The notes under the pieces were generated by a model, which ran no database searches, had not been told where the DNA came from, and saw only the letters and a list, made by a program, of their open reading frames with translations. This document shows, piece after piece, positions 32,730 through 43,982 of a stretch of 64,000 bases of DNA (within the stretch, counting starts at the first letter, position 1; every line of letters begins with the position of its first letter). The position numbers and the translations under genes are program-made. This DNA is from Lucinisca nassula (taxonomy: Eukaryota; Mollusca; Bivalvia; Lucinida; Lucinidae): NCBI GenBank assembly GCA_963580285.1, contig OY757017.1:114477527-114541526 (forward strand), written 5' to 3'.

Positions 32730-33680
32730 TGGGATTTTAAACCACTTTCAACAGACTATTGTTTTAATTTTACTAAAGTTGTAACGAACAATTTACGAAA
32801 AAAAAAATGATCTCCAAAACTGTAAATGATGATGATTTTTGCAGAGATAACAATTTCTGTTGGCAACATTCATGGCAAAAATAACTGAAGGGTTTCATCA
32901 AAATTCATTGAAAACTTCACTGTTTATAAAAATCAGCACAGTATGACCAGCACCAAATATGATCATCATCAGGTCATGGAAACAAAAACTTTACAGTTTC
33001 ATCAAAATCCCTTGAAAAATGATTGAGGAGTTGTGGGGACAACAAATGTTTGTTAAAAATGTTAAAACTGACAAAGGGCCAAAATCCTAGGAATGTTCAT
33101 TAATCATTTGAGGATGAAATATGATCATCTTCGGGCCATGGAAACAATAACTAGAAAGTTTCATAACAAATCCCTTGCAAATTGTAGGAGGAATTGCAGA
33201 GACAAGAACTTTTGTTGATAAAATGGCTAAAAGTGACAAAAGGCCATAACTCTTTTAAAAAGCAGTCAAGCGTGATCTCGATAATGGGAACTATAACTGG
33301 AAGGTTTCACTAAACTCCAATGAAAACTGAAAGAGGAGTTGCAAAGAAAAGACATACTGCTGAAAAATAGCCAAATGGCCATAACTCTGGTAAATTCGGT
33401 CGCGCACTTCCTCAATAAGGACAGTTATCAGTTGAGGATATAATATGATCATCTTCAGGTCATGGAAACAATAACTGAACAGTTTCATCAAAATCCCTTG
33501 AAAACTGTAGGAGGGGTTACGGAGACAAGAATTTCTGTTGATATAATGGCTAAAACTGACAAAGGGCCATAGCTCTGGTAAAACTCTGTCGATCTGTCGA
33601 GGAGGAATCGCGAACGGGCAGACTGACTGACGGAAGGACGACCCCATTACTACAGTCCGCTTCGATTAACGTCGGGGGAT
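32730..33680. repeat. Tandem array, about 160-bp unit, pearl-like
   Basis: AAATCCCTTGAAAA-type text recurs at 33005, 33167, 33312 and 33489, with ATGATCATCTTCAGGTCATGG and ATGGCTAAAACTGACAAAGG. It ends in a GACTGACTGACGGAAGGACG tract and CGTCGGGGGATAATAA, the position and composition of the microsatellite in pearl elements. Confidence 0.75.
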
Positions 33681-33984
33681 AATAAATACAGTTTAAACCC
33701 AAACTGAGATATTAAGTAATTTTAAGGAGCTGAAACTAACGAAGCTTCTGTTCGGTCAAGAATGAACATGTTAAAATCTGGTTATAGTCTGTAGGTTATG
33801 TATTTCTACGCAAAAAGCATACGTTTAAACAAACTAAATAAACAAATAAAAAAAAATGTATCGAAGAATTTGTTCACCTGCCCAGCCTTTGTCGAATTCG
33901 ACGCCGTGGAAAGGGGTGAAATTCGACACAGATTGATTACGTAGCTTCAGACTTTTTTTTTCAAGTGACAGTTCATACGCTTAT

Positions 33985-34441
33985 CATTACGAAAGCACGC
34001 CTATACAAATACATTGTAAACTTTACCGCCGAAAAAAATGAACATTTTAAGATGACAAATTGGATAATTTTCTTATTTCGGCTTAAAATATATATTGTGG
34101 GTACTCGTTAGAACCGCCTAATTGCGGCCGTTATAACGAGTACCCTAGAAGCCTCCGTGGTGTAGTGGTTACGCTACTCGCCTTGTAAACCAGGGGTCGC
34201 AGGATCGATCCTGGGCTTCTCCAGACTTTCGGATGAGTCTTTAAACCGAGGTTTCGTCTCAGTATGACCTTAGCCGTTGGTGGGACATAAAACTCAAACA
34301 CTCACTCACTCATAACGAGTACCCACAAGCTATATTTTAGAGCAGAATTAAGGAAAAAGGTTACCCCTGTAAACCCCAGTTTTACTATATAAAAATGGGG
34401 TTCAAGTGGGATCAAAATTATATAGGCTTGTTTTCGTTATG
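33985..34441. repeat. MITE-B1 copy split by SINE-C
   Basis: Left end CATTACGAAAGCACGCCTAT, right end TATAGGCTTGTTTTCGTTATG. The second core arm is interrupted at 34145. The copy lies between two direct repeats of about 45 bp (33895-33942 and 34468-34512, with TGGGTGAAATTCAACA-like text). Confidence 0.8.
34146..34311 (+). repeat. SINE-C copy 4, intact, 13-bp TSD
   Basis: GAAGCCTCCGTGGTGTAGTGG, CAGGATCGATCCTGGGC, TGGGACATAAAACTCAAAC and CACT repeats. TSD ATAACGAGTACCC is at 34133-34145 and 34312-34324. Good reference copy of the family. Confidence 0.92.
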
Positions 34442-34532
34442 TTACAGGGATAAACCTTGTTTTTATTATTCGACACTGTGGAAATGGGTGAAATTCAACA
34501 AAGATTGATCATGTTGAAAATGGAAATGGCGT

Positions 34533-35638
34533 GTTACAACGCACAATGAAGTAATGTAGTAATTTCTTCATTTCGATTTTTTTTATTTCATTATGCGTTG
34601 GCGTAGTCGACGCGAAATGAAGTAAAAAAATTATTTCATTTCGAGTTGATATGCACCATATCGACGCAAAATGAAGTAATGATGGAAGAACATAGCTGTC
34701 TACGAAAGGAGACCAAAGACTTAGGAAGCAACACAGGTAAATTTCAATATAAAGACCACATTTGAGACGGTTTAAAAGTGGTCTTTAAGACCACATTTGA
34801 ACAGTCCCAAAGATGGTCTTCCACAAGAGCACACTGAATGTCGCGAGAGCTCATCACATGAGCTCTTGGCCTACGTCATAACGACTGGCTTCTTGAACTG
34901 CATACTTTTATATAAACTTCTCACCACATGTTTTCGACCTTTCTCGCTCCTTTTCTGTTGATAATGCACCTTCATTCTACTTATAAAAGTCTACACATGC
35001 ATGTTTTATCCTTAAATATTTGGGTTACTTTTGTTTCTGTGATGTTTGAAAATGTGTGCCATCTCTCAAAGCAAAATACATGTGCATTTTTTTTCATTTA
35101 GAACCGACCTCATACTGTCGACGCATATTCGCCCCCGCCCATCGGGGCTTGACGAAATAGATGGGCTGCACGATGCTTCCACGCAGAGCTGATACCGACC
35201 GCACATGAGTACTGGTTATCTGCTTAGAAGGTCTAAGCCTACCCAGGAAAACTGCTGAGAGTCGGCTCATCCATGCATATAAACCCGTTTGGGTTTAATT
35301 GGACGGCAGGGATTGAGATGTCATTTAATCTCAATGTCGGGTAAAAGTCCAACAAAATTGGAAGTAACGTCTCGAAAATGACCTAAATAGTGTCGAAGGT
35401 GACGTTAAACCTCAAATCAAACAAACAAACTGTCGACGCATAATGAAGTAAAATTAAGTATGCCGCCTATCACCGCAAAATGAAATAATTCTTTCATTTT
35501 GCGCAAACCTCTTAGTATCGACGCATAATGAAGTAAAAACTACATATTATTTCATTTCGTATCGACTATGCCAACGCATAATGAAGTAAAAATTTCAAAA
35601 TGAAGAAATTACTACATTACTTCATTATGCGTTGAAAC
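34533..35638. mobile_element. J6: foldback element with repeat-built TIRs, 8-bp TSD
   Basis: Ends GTTACAACGCACAATGAAGT and (complement of right end) GTTTCAACGCATAATGAAGT. Each TIR of about 100-200 bp contains several GACGCATAATGAAGTAA units in both orientations. TSD AATGGCGT is at 34525-34532 and 35639-35646. The interior holds a SINE-A copy (35131-35430) and a decayed 'AAGACCACATTTG' palindrome near 34755-34815. No transposase. Confidence 0.75.
35131..35430 (+). repeat. SINE-A copy 9, full length
   Basis: Complete from GCCCCCGCCCATCGGGGCTT to ACGTTAAACCTCAAATC and (AAAC)n. Best copy for a family consensus. Confidence 0.85.
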
Positions 35639-35725
35639 AATGGCGTCAAACATTTTTTTACGTGTGACTGTTAATGTACATGCATGCAGATGATGCGCTT
35701 ATGTCAATACATGTGAATTACTTAC

Positions 35726-35818
35726 AGCACATCTGACTTCAGCCTCTGCCCCTTCAGACACAGAGACGGAGGGTCCTTTATTGTACACTCTAAAGGCCAG
35801 CAGGCCGGAAACCAGGAG
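35726..35818 (-). CDS. Tetraspan membrane protein, middle exon (TM2 end)
   Basis: A 93-bp exon with acceptor GATAATTTCAG and donor GTAAGT, phase 0 at both ends. It encodes LLVSGLLAFRVYNKGPSVSV then SEGAEAEVRCA. The first ten residues complete the second transmembrane helix begun in the exon at 44408-44571 (FIIGAL|LLVSGLLAF); the rest is a short loop before TM3. Exact in-phase joining on both sides is the main evidence that this is a real exon despite its small size. Confidence 0.7.
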
Positions 35819-35871
35819 CTGAAATTATCAAAAGATTATCACTCAAAAATATAGAGAGAGAAATTGCGCTA

Positions 35872-37195
35872 CGAGGACTGTTCAAATATGAATGCAACTA
35901 AGCACATAAAAATGATTCCGTGATAGATTTCGATGAAAAATTTATTTTGTCCCCTCAAAGTATTCCCCCTTTAACAGATATACAATCTGATCCAATCATT
36001 GAATGCATTTTGGTAGTCTTTTCGAGGTATACTATGAAGACACTGGAATATTGCAGAACCGAGGTGTTTGCGCTGTACAAATTTTCGACCAGAAAGGTAT
36101 TTTTTCAGCCGCGGGAACAAAAAGTCACACGGGGCAAGGTCAGGGGAATACGGGGGATGAGGGAGTTCAACAACCTTTTCCTGCTTCAGATAGTCTTGCA
36201 CAATGAACGCCTTGTGCGATGACGCATTGTCATGTAGCAATCTGACATTGGCCAAACCAGTTGCGGGTCTTCGTTCTTTGAAATATTTCATCAATTTTCG
36301 AAGAACTTCATTCTTGTAAAACTTCGCATTTAAAGATTTGCCTTTAGGCACAGCAACCTGAATAGCAGAGCCCTGATTTGAAAAGAATATGGCATACATT
36401 ACCTTCTTGACGCTCATGGTCTTCTTTGCAATGCATGGTCTTTTGCAATACTTTGTTGCCCATATTTTGTTCTGAATCTTTCGTTTTGGCTCAAAAAAGT
36501 GAACCCATGTCTCGTCACCTGTGACGATATTAGCGAAAGACCGTGCATTGCAATTTGGACACTTTTTAAGAAACTTCTTGGCGCACTGAACGCGTACACG
36601 TCTTTTTCTGCTCATCTGTCAACAGATGGGGAATCCATCTAGTACAGATCTTTCTCATTTTCAAATCCCGTTTAAGAATTGTATGAGCTGCTCCAAATGA
36701 GATGCCAACTATACTAGCTATTTGCCTAGTGGTGTATCGTGCATCGGTAGCAACTATTTCTTTCACTCTAGCAACTATCTTGGCAGATATTGCTCTTTTC
36801 GGCCGACGATCATGTGGTGCATCTTTTGTTGAGCCTAGCCCACAGCTGAATTTCTTACACCAACGAAAAACTGTCGGAAAAGACATTTCATTATGCCAAT
36901 AAACCGAACATATTTCATCAAAAATGCCTTTGCACCAAGAATACAACGATTCTTAATATAGAACCGTATTTCAACGGCGTACTCTGACCTTCTTCCAACC
37001 ATGTTTTGTATTAGTATACAAGAGTAGACAGTGTTTATCGAACGATATACATGGCTAAAGTCAACGGATTTTAACAGGTTTGGTATTAATGTATAGGTAA
37101 AATGTTTTTCTACGCTGTGATATTTATTTCAATGTGATTTTCGCATTTGTGCATAAGAAAACGTTCTACTTGCATTCATATTTGAACAGTCCTCG
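35872..37195 (-). mobile_element. Complete mariner element, TA duplication
   Basis: The 26-bp TIRs are perfect (CGAGGACTGTTCAAATATGA plus ATGCAA) and flanked by TA at 35870-35871 and 37196-37197. The length of 1324 bp is typical for mariner. The only gene inside is a frameshifted transposase on the minus strand. It lies between the middle and first known exons of the tetraspan gene, so within an intron. Confidence 0.9.
35971..37002 (-). pseudogene. mariner transposase, frameshifted
   Basis: The span of 1032 bp (about 344 codons) matches the usual length of about 345 residues. Start MVGRRSEYAVEIRF at 37002. After a frameshift near 36930 comes the helix-turn-helix region (FPTVFRWCKKF, GRPKRAISAKIV.., YTTRQIASIVGISFGAAH). 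After a second frameshift near 36600 comes the catalytic domain with TGDETW (Asp at about 36516), LLHDNASSH (about 36231) and SPDLAPCDF (about 36126). Second and third aspartates are 34 residues apart, the DD34D signature of mariner. The enzyme would cut and paste its element at TA sites; the two frameshifts make it inactive as it stands. Confidence 0.9.
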
Positions 37196-37429
37196 TATTA
37201 AGGGGAATGGGAACATCTGGCTGATTTTTCCGCCATTTTTCTAAGGGATACAACTTTCGGGACTTCCTGTTAGCTTTTCTATAAGGCCTGTCCCACTGAA
37301 AAAGGGGAGCGAATTCTTTCCTTCAAGAGTTGACCCTTATAAAAATACTTTTGTAGGAGTTGCCTCCCCTGAAGGTGTTCCAATTTCCCTTAAGGCCGGC
37401 TAAAAAAAAATCTACATATATTGTCCCAT

Positions 37430-37660
37430 CACGATAGCAAGTCCGTGCAACCCCTTTAAACCCCAGTTTATATAGAAGAAACGTTGGTTTGCCGGGTACA
37501 CAATATTTTTCTAGTTTCTTCTCCAAGACATAGGTTGTGGGTACTTGTTTGAACAGCCTCAATAAGGCGGTTCTAACGAGCACCCACAACCTAAGTTCGA
37601 AGTATGATCAAGAACTTTCATCAGAAAAATAACCATTTTGAAGATATGAAAGAATGCACA
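37430..37660. repeat. MITE-B2 copy
   Basis: ACCCCAGTTTATATAGAAG, core GGTTGTGGGTACTTG with its complement, and TTTCATCAGAAAAATAACC. Ends decayed. Confidence 0.7.
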
Positions 37661-37664
37661 GTAA

Positions 37665-37892
37665 AATTCCTATATTAAGACCACCTTTGGGACTGTTCAA
37701 AAGTGGTCTTAAACACGGACCACTTTTGAACAGTCCCAAAGGTGGCCCATGGCCAGAGGACATTTTAGGCAGAACACTCAATGAAAAAAATAAGTGTACC
37801 CTTCAAAACAAGCTTTTATAGCAGAATTAGTCCTAATTTTAGGTGGTCTTAGTAGCGGAATTTCATTGTACTTAGACACAAAAGTGTACTAT
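37665..37892. mobile_element. Foldback MITE, mariner-like ends
   Basis: Left CAGTAAAATTCC..AAGACCACC and right GGTGGTCTTAGTAGCGGAAT.. TTCATTG are inverted. The left arm region also contains a tight palindrome (GACCACCTTTGGGACTGTTC and complement, about 37680-37748). TA follows the right end; the matching left flank is CA, so a mutated TA duplication is possible. Confidence 0.55.
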
Positions 37893-38084
37893 CGTAATGC
37901 TCCAGTAAGAGCAACCTTTAGGCCCGTTCAAATGAGGTCTTAACATACGAATTTATGTCAGACACTGAGACACAGGGCAATCATCAGTTTATATGGTTTA
38001 AGTAATTTTGGAATCCAGAGGGTAAATTTGCCGGTCATCAAGCAAAAACATATCTTGTAAACCGCCGTTACAATGGTATTCATA

Positions 38085-38400
38085 GAGGATATTTCTATTT
38101 TAAGAAGAATTCCGAAATTATTTAATCGATGGTGTTTAAAACATCAAGAACTGTCACGAGTGCAAAGCACGAGTGAAAATTCTGATGTTTTAAACATACG
38201 AGATGAAATATATTTGGTATTCATCAAAAAAAAGCTAATTTTCTTTTTATATTACACATGACTTTGGAGAAAAAAGGTACTCATTTACTGTGAAAATGAA
38301 AAGGTTATGTTATTTTTCATAGTGTTTTCACAGTGTGAAAATATCATCATTTTTATTCTTACAGTTATGCATTGATTTCAATGCTGTGTATAAAATAAAT
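38085..38400. other. Palindromic AT-rich sequence
   Basis: Arms GTGTTTAAAACATCAAGAA and TTCTGATGTTTTAAACAT surround CACGAGTGCAAAGCACGAGTG. A second group of TTTTCACAGTGTGAAAAT palindromes follows near 38330. Probably foldback MITE remains. Confidence 0.45.
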
Positions 38401-38786
38401 AAATTTCTTTGTTTTCACTCAAGACATAGGTTGTGGACACTCGCTAGAACCCACAAAAGAGGAATACATTTTCGTCTGGAAAAAAAAAACTGTAATTAAT
38501 TTAGCCGACATCGAAAATATCTTGAGATGGCAAGGCATGCTTATGGTAAAGTAAGACGGATTTCGAATATGCAAGGAAAAGAATCTTACATGGGTTTGAG
38601 TGGTAGATAGAAACAAGAGGACCATGATGGTCCTGTATCGCTCACCTGAGTCTATTCATCACCTTGTTTTTGATCCCGCATGACCCATACTCAAACATAT
38701 TTAAGATTTTATAAAGGCAAACATTCTTGGCAAGTTTCATGAAGCTTGAACCAAAAATGCAGCCTCAATTATGATTTGACCAAGTC

Positions 38787-39083
38787 TGTTTGTTTGATTT
38801 GAGGTTTAACGTCACCGTCAACACTATTCAGGGCATTTTGGAGACGTTGCTTCCAAATTTGTGGGACTTTTACCCGACATTGAGATGAAATGACATCTCA
38901 ATCCCTGCCGCCCAATGAAACCTGGTTTATAAGCATGGTCGGACCGACTCGCACTCGGCAATTTTCCTGGGCAGGCTTATACGTTCTAAGCGGATTACCA
39001 GTACTCATGTGTGGTCGGTATCAGCTCTGCGTGGAAGCATCGTGCATCCCAATCTTTTTCTCCAAGCCCCGATGGGCGGGGGC
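38787..39083 (-). repeat. SINE-A copy 10
   Basis: Full-length complement copy ending CCCCGATGGGCGGGGGC. Confidence 0.85.
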
Positions 39084-39178
39084 GGAAATTTTACCAAGCG
39101 AATCAGTTTCAGATTCAACCTGAAAATGCCTATATTGGACCTTGTCATCACCAGAGTTTGTTTAGTTTTCATCAGATT

Positions 39179-39472
39179 TTTGTTTGATTTGAGGTTTAAC
39201 GTCCCCGTCAACACTGTAAAGGTCATTTTGGAGACGTTGCTTCCAATTTTGTGGGACTTTTACCCGACATTGAGATGAAATGACAGCTCAAGCCCAGTCG
39301 CCCAATGAAACCAATAGGGTTTATTAGCATGGACGGTCGGCCTCGCACCGCTGTTCCTAGACAGGCTTAGATCCTCTAAGCGGTTTACCAGTACTAGTGT
39401 GTGGGCCGGATTCAGCTCTGCGTGGAAGCATCATGCAGCCCTTATATTTCTTCAAGCCCCTATGGGCGGGGG
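39179..39472 (-). repeat. SINE-A copy 11
   Basis: Full-length complement copy, same orientation as its neighbour and about 95 bp away; the two differ at many positions, so this is not a recent tandem duplication. Confidence 0.85.
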
Positions 39473-41099
39473 CTATGTTTTCATCAGATCTTTGTAAACC
39501 TAGCATATAAGTAAGCTCGGAATAAAAGCTGGGATATGTTTGAAAAGTGAGGAGGTCCACCCCGTAATGTCTGACAGCATGTTTGACCATTTATATTTCT
39601 GCAGCCTGAAGGCTGATTTCAATCATGTCTAATCTGTAGCATGCTTATTGCGGGGAAATTATGAAAAAAAAGCTTTTTATCGAAATTTATTGAAAACTTT
39701 GGTTGACATGGCAACTACAATAGACTTACAATGGGAAATGCTTGTAATCATCCTAGGGCCTTCAGTTTTGATCGGATCTTTCTGAAACGTATATATGAAT
39801 AGGTTGTGGACTACAGCTCGGATGAGTGCGAAAATTGGTGAGGTCGATCTATCTGTTATGGAGTTATATCACTTTGACTGCTGAAAATGCTAATTTCTGA
39901 CCTTGTCATCACCATAGGAAAGTCAGTTTACACAGCTAACTTTGGCCCCCAAATCAATATTTTCTCAAGATTCGCACCCTGTCTACAAAATACCCGACAT
40001 TTTTACCCCTTGGTTTTTTGGAAGTCTGCGTACGTGCCTGGTTGTATATGTTTTAGTTGGGTTTTCAGTTGTTACTGATTAGTCCCATTTTGACACAGGG
40101 ATAATTTACCGTCTTTAACTTGTGTAGAAACTTGTCTGCATATTATGCTGGTTGGTGAATCGAATAATTACAGAAACTATATCATACCTGACAATGAAAG
40201 GCTCTGAAGAAAATTACCAGGCACTTAGTTCACTTAGACTCTACCACTTAGATTATTACCCTCTAAGAAGATTTTGGCTGTCAAACGACTGCCAAGATGA
40301 CCCAACACTGAAACTATGTACTGATGATACAAGTTTTGGAAGGGATTTTTTTTATTAAAAAATCCACTGTTTTCAGCCCTTTTTATTCATTTATTTTTTG
40401 TTTGGGGAGGTGGGTTCCAAACTTTGTATTGAGGGGATTATCAAAATGTATAGATACTCACATGAAGGTGGTCATTGTTCACCATGTAAGAAAGGGTCCC
40501 ACATAAAGTTGAGAGGAGGGGCAACTGCATATAGCAAATAAGTAAGCAACATAATGTAACAAGGTAGACCCACTGATCTTCGAGATATTCTTGTTTGAAA
40601 GTGTGGACGTCGACGACGACGGATGAAGACGGACAAACGAGCCTTGCTGTACTATACGATCACCTTGTGAGCCTTCTGCTCAGGTGAACTAACACGTTAC
40701 TGAGCGAAAAACATTTTTGTTGCATTCAAGGGCAAGTAACTCTGAAGTGAAAAGTTCAATCTGGCCAAAATTCGAACTCATCAGATTTAATGCATGTGCT
40801 AAGTTTGTTGAAGACTGGATCAAAATTAAACAAGTTATTGAGCAGAAAACAATATTTTTGCGTTCAAGAGCAAGTAACTCTGAAGTGTAAAATTCGATCT
40901 GGCCAAAATTTGAACTCGTCCGAGAGTTTATGTATGTGCTGATCATCTGCAAGTTTGATAAAGACTGAATCAAAAATAAACACGTTATTCAGCGGAAACC
41001 ATATTTTTTGTGTTCAAGGGCAAGTAACTCTGAAATGAAACATCCGATCTGACCATGTTCGAACTCATCCAAGATTTTATGGATGTGCTGATTATCTGT

Positions 41100-41338
41100 T
41101 TTTTTTTATTTTTGTTTTTGGATTTACGGCCCTTTCAAGATTATTTCACTCATATCGAGCCGATCGTTAATCAAAGGTGGGCGAAAACCGGAGTACCCGG
41201 AGAAAAACCACCTGACCTTCCGTTGCAGAACTTGGCGTCTCACATGTGACCCGAGCGAGGCTCGAACAACAGCGGTGAGAGACCTAATGACCAAGAGTCA
41301 GCGCTCTTAACCACTAGGCCACGGAGGCCCGTTCAGCC
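41100..41338 (-). repeat. SINE-D copy 1, 10-bp TSD
   Basis: On the minus strand it begins GGGCCTCCGTGGCCTAGTGG with B-box GTTCGAGCC and ends GGGCCGTAAATCC plus a poly(A)-like run. TSD GATTATCTGT is at 41090-41099 and 41339-41348. Confidence 0.88.
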
Positions 41339-41800
41339 GATTATCTGTAAGTTTGATGAAGACTGGATAAAAAATAAACAAGTTATTGAGCGGAAACAAT
41401 CATTTTCTGCGTTCAAGGGCAAGTAACTCTGAAGTGAAATATCCCATCTGGCCCAAATTCGAACTCATCTGAGATTTTATGGGTGTGCTGATTATCTGTA
41501 AGTGTGATGAAGATTGGATCAAAAATAAACAAGTTGTTGAGCGGAAACAATATTTTTGCGTTCAAGGGCAAGTAACTCTGAAGTGAAAATCCGATCTGGC
41601 CCAAATTCGAACTCGTCCGAGATTTTGTATATATGTTGAACATCTGTATGTTTGATGAAGATTGGATTAAAAATAAACAAGTTATTGAGCGGAAACCATA
41701 ATTTTTTGCGTTCAAGGGCAAGTTACTCTGAAGTGAAAAATCCGAACTGGCCCAAATTCGAACTCGTCCGAGATTTTATGGATGTGCTGATTATCTGTAA

Positions 41801-42152
41801 GTTTCTATCTATCTATCTCTATCTATCTTCTGATACTGCGTCGGTCATGTTTGACCATTACCGCAGGTGTATATTACATACACTCAAGGTTTTGCAGGAT
41901 GAAAGCCTACACAGTAATCATGTAATTACGGTAGGGATCTTTAACCTGCACAGGGGATGGTTCTCCCTGCACAGGGGGCCTCCAGTTAACGTCCCGATCC
42001 GAAGGACGGTGCACTTTATGACATTCATCCCTGCAAATGATGCCAATGGAGCGTGTTCGGACACCGAAATTTTATCGCCGCTGCCGGGGATCGAACCCGG
42101 GACCTCTAGCATCAGAGGCAAGTGCACTAACCACTGAGCTATCACGCTCCTT
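41801..42152 (-). repeat. SINE-E copy, full length
   Basis: The minus strand starts GGAGCGTGATAGCTCAGTGG, with B-box GGGTTCGATCCCC and a long body (TCCATTGGCATCATTTGCAG, CTTCGGATCGGGACGTTAAC). It ends GGTCAAACATGACCGACGC then GATAGATAG repeats. It sits between array text CTGTAAGTTT and TTTGATGAA. Confidence 0.88.
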
Positions 42153-42826
42153 TGATGAAAAGTAGAAGTAAAACAAAGATCAGGAATCGATACAATTAAC
42201 TTACTCCACCCATAAGTTTATCTGAATAAAAAATAAACAAGTTATTGAGCAGAAACCATAATTTTTTGCGTAACTCTGAAGTGAAAAATCCCATCTGGCC
42301 CAAATTCAAACTGGTCCGAGATTTTATGGATATGCTGATTATCTGCAAGTTTCATGAAGATCCAATCAAACATAAACAAGTTATTGAGCGGAAATGATTT
42401 TCATCATTATAATTCAATGGAAGCTAACTGTTGCCATGGAAACCAGAGTTTTGATCGAAACTGCCCGAAAACATTAAGCTGCCAAACCCACTACGCAACA
42501 ATGGTGCACATGAAATTTGATCAAGATTGACCCACTGGTCTTAGATATATTCTTGTTTGAAAGTGTGGACGACGACGGAGACGACGGACGACGGAGCCTT
42601 GCTATACTATAAGCTCGCCTTGTGAGCCGAAGGCTCAGCTGAGCTAAAAACTGTCCCTCGGGATCACAGTCCGGCATCACTCGGCAAGATGTGTGCTGCC
42701 GGACTGAAATGTGATGCTGGACTGAAACCCTTCGCACGGCTCTGTAACATTTATATGCTACGTAAATTGTTACTTTTGCAGAATGCTGTTTCTCAAAATT
42801 TGTCTAGATGTGCTTAACAATAGTCA

Positions 42827-43109
42827 TCACGAAAACACACCTAAATAATTTTGATCCCCTTGAACCCCACTTTTGGATGATAAAACTGGGGTTTAAAGGG
42901 GTAAACCTTATTTTTCTTATTCCTGCTCTAAAATATAGATTGTGTATACTCGTCAGAACCGCCTCGATGAGGCGGTTCTAACGAGTAACAACAATCTTTA
43001 TTTTGAGCAGAAATAAGAAAAAGATCACGATTTTTCATCTTAAAATTTTAGTGTTTTTTTCGGCGGTTAAGTTTACAATGTATTTGTATTGGCGTGTTTT
43101 TGTAATGAG
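42827..43109. repeat. MITE-B1 copy, full length, intact core
   Basis: CATCACGAAAACACACCTAA to GGCGTGTTTTTGTAATGA, with central GAACCGCCTCGATGAGGCGG. Confidence 0.88.
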
Positions 43110-43232
43110 AACTTCTATGGCTCGAACACCAAAGGCTCGATTACCAGGACTGGATCGATATTGTTCTTGAGTCTCTAAGAAATTCTTCCTGCAGCGACAG
43201 ATAAGTCAAAAGAGAAGGTTTGGTGTAATCGG

Positions 43233-43437
43233 TAAACCCAGGCAAAGCGGTGCGAGTATCGGACCGTCCATGCTTATAAACCCTATTGGTTTTATTGGGC
43301 AACAGGGCTTGAGATGTTATTTCATCTCGATGTCATTTCATCTCAATGTCGGGTAAAAGTCCCACAAAATCGGAAGCAACGTCTCCAAAATTACCTTTAC
43401 AGGGTTGACGGGGGCGTTAAACCTCAAATCAAACAAA
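43233..43437 (+). repeat. SINE-A copy, 5'-truncated
   Basis: Starts at GTAAACCCAGGCAAAGCGG. It has a small internal duplication (ATTTCATCTCGATGTC repeated). Confidence 0.75.
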
Positions 43438-43517
43438 CTTATATACTGGAAAGTGTGTGTTGTGTGTACTCATTAGAATCGCCTCAATGAGGCACTTCCG
43501 CACTCTTATAACCGCCT

Positions 43518-43873
43518 CACATCACGAAAAAAACGCCTATATAGTTTTGACCCCCTTGAACCCTACATTTTTATAATAAAACTGGGGTTTACAGGGGTTA
43601 ACCTTAAGTTTCTTATTTCTGCTCTAAAATATAGAGAAGTCCACAACTTTTTCTACTTAACATTTTCGTTTTCTCGGCGGTAAAGTTTACAATGCATTTG
43701 ACCCAGCAGGCACATGTCGTGAAGGCAACGTCAAATCAACGTCGGTGCAACGTCACGACGTTGCACCGACGTAGATGTGAAGTTGCATAGACGTCATGAC
43801 GTTGCACCGACGTTGATGCGACGTTACAATTACGTCATGTGCCTGATGGGGAATAGGCGTGTTTTCGTAATGA
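43518..43873. repeat. MITE-B1 copy interrupted by a foldback
   Basis: Left end CATCACGAAAAAAACGCC, right end TAGGCGTGTTTTCGTAATGA; the copy lacks its hairpin core and is interrupted at 43700. A lone core half lies just before, at 43440-43500. Confidence 0.75.
43701..43851. mobile_element. 150-bp foldback of ACGTCG-rich repeats
   Basis: Outer arms CCAGCAGGCACATG and CATGTGCCTGATGGG. The inside is made of ACGTCGGTGCAACGTC and its complement in alternation. It interrupts the end of a MITE-B1 copy (CAATGCATTTG | TAGGCGTG). Confidence 0.75.
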
Positions 43874-43982
43874 TGGTGCGCTAAGTGAGGGACTAACAAA
43901 CTATATTCGCAGCAAAAATAAGAAACGTTTAAAACATTTTTATCTGAAAATATTAGTTCTGGAAGACGAAAGAGTGCTTTTT

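Larger units (their letters stand above)
38612..40693. repeat. pearl-like element with ACGG-type tract, two SINE-A insertions
   Basis: Begins with AAGAGGACCATGATGGTCC (a hairpin) and TATCGCTCACCTGAG. Ends with GACGACGACGGATGAAGACG, CACCTTGTGAGCC and CTCAGGTGAACTAA, an inverted counterpart of the start. Between the ends are decayed core units (TTTCATGAAGCTTGAACC, AATGCTAATTTCTGACCTTG). The same kind of start is at 58690 and 60987, the same kind of end at 42640, 62385 and 63765. Confidence 0.55.
40694..42650. repeat. Tandem array, about 135-160 bp unit, with two SINE insertions
   Basis: TTCAAGGGCAAGTAACTCTG recurs at about 40728, 40863, 41018, 41411, 41561 and 41711 (42270 is a shortened form), with CAAATTCGAACTCGTCCGAG and AATAAACAAGTTATTGAGCG between. 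It ends with GACGACGGACGACGGAGCC and GGCTCAGCTGAGCTAAAA (pearl-like end). Confidence 0.85.

Noticed and set aside
38073..38261. 62-codon plus-strand frame as a small protein
   Set aside because: Falls in a palindromic AT-rich sequence.
41652..42137. 161-codon plus-strand open frame
   Set aside because: Composed of tandem-array text and the antisense of SINE-E.
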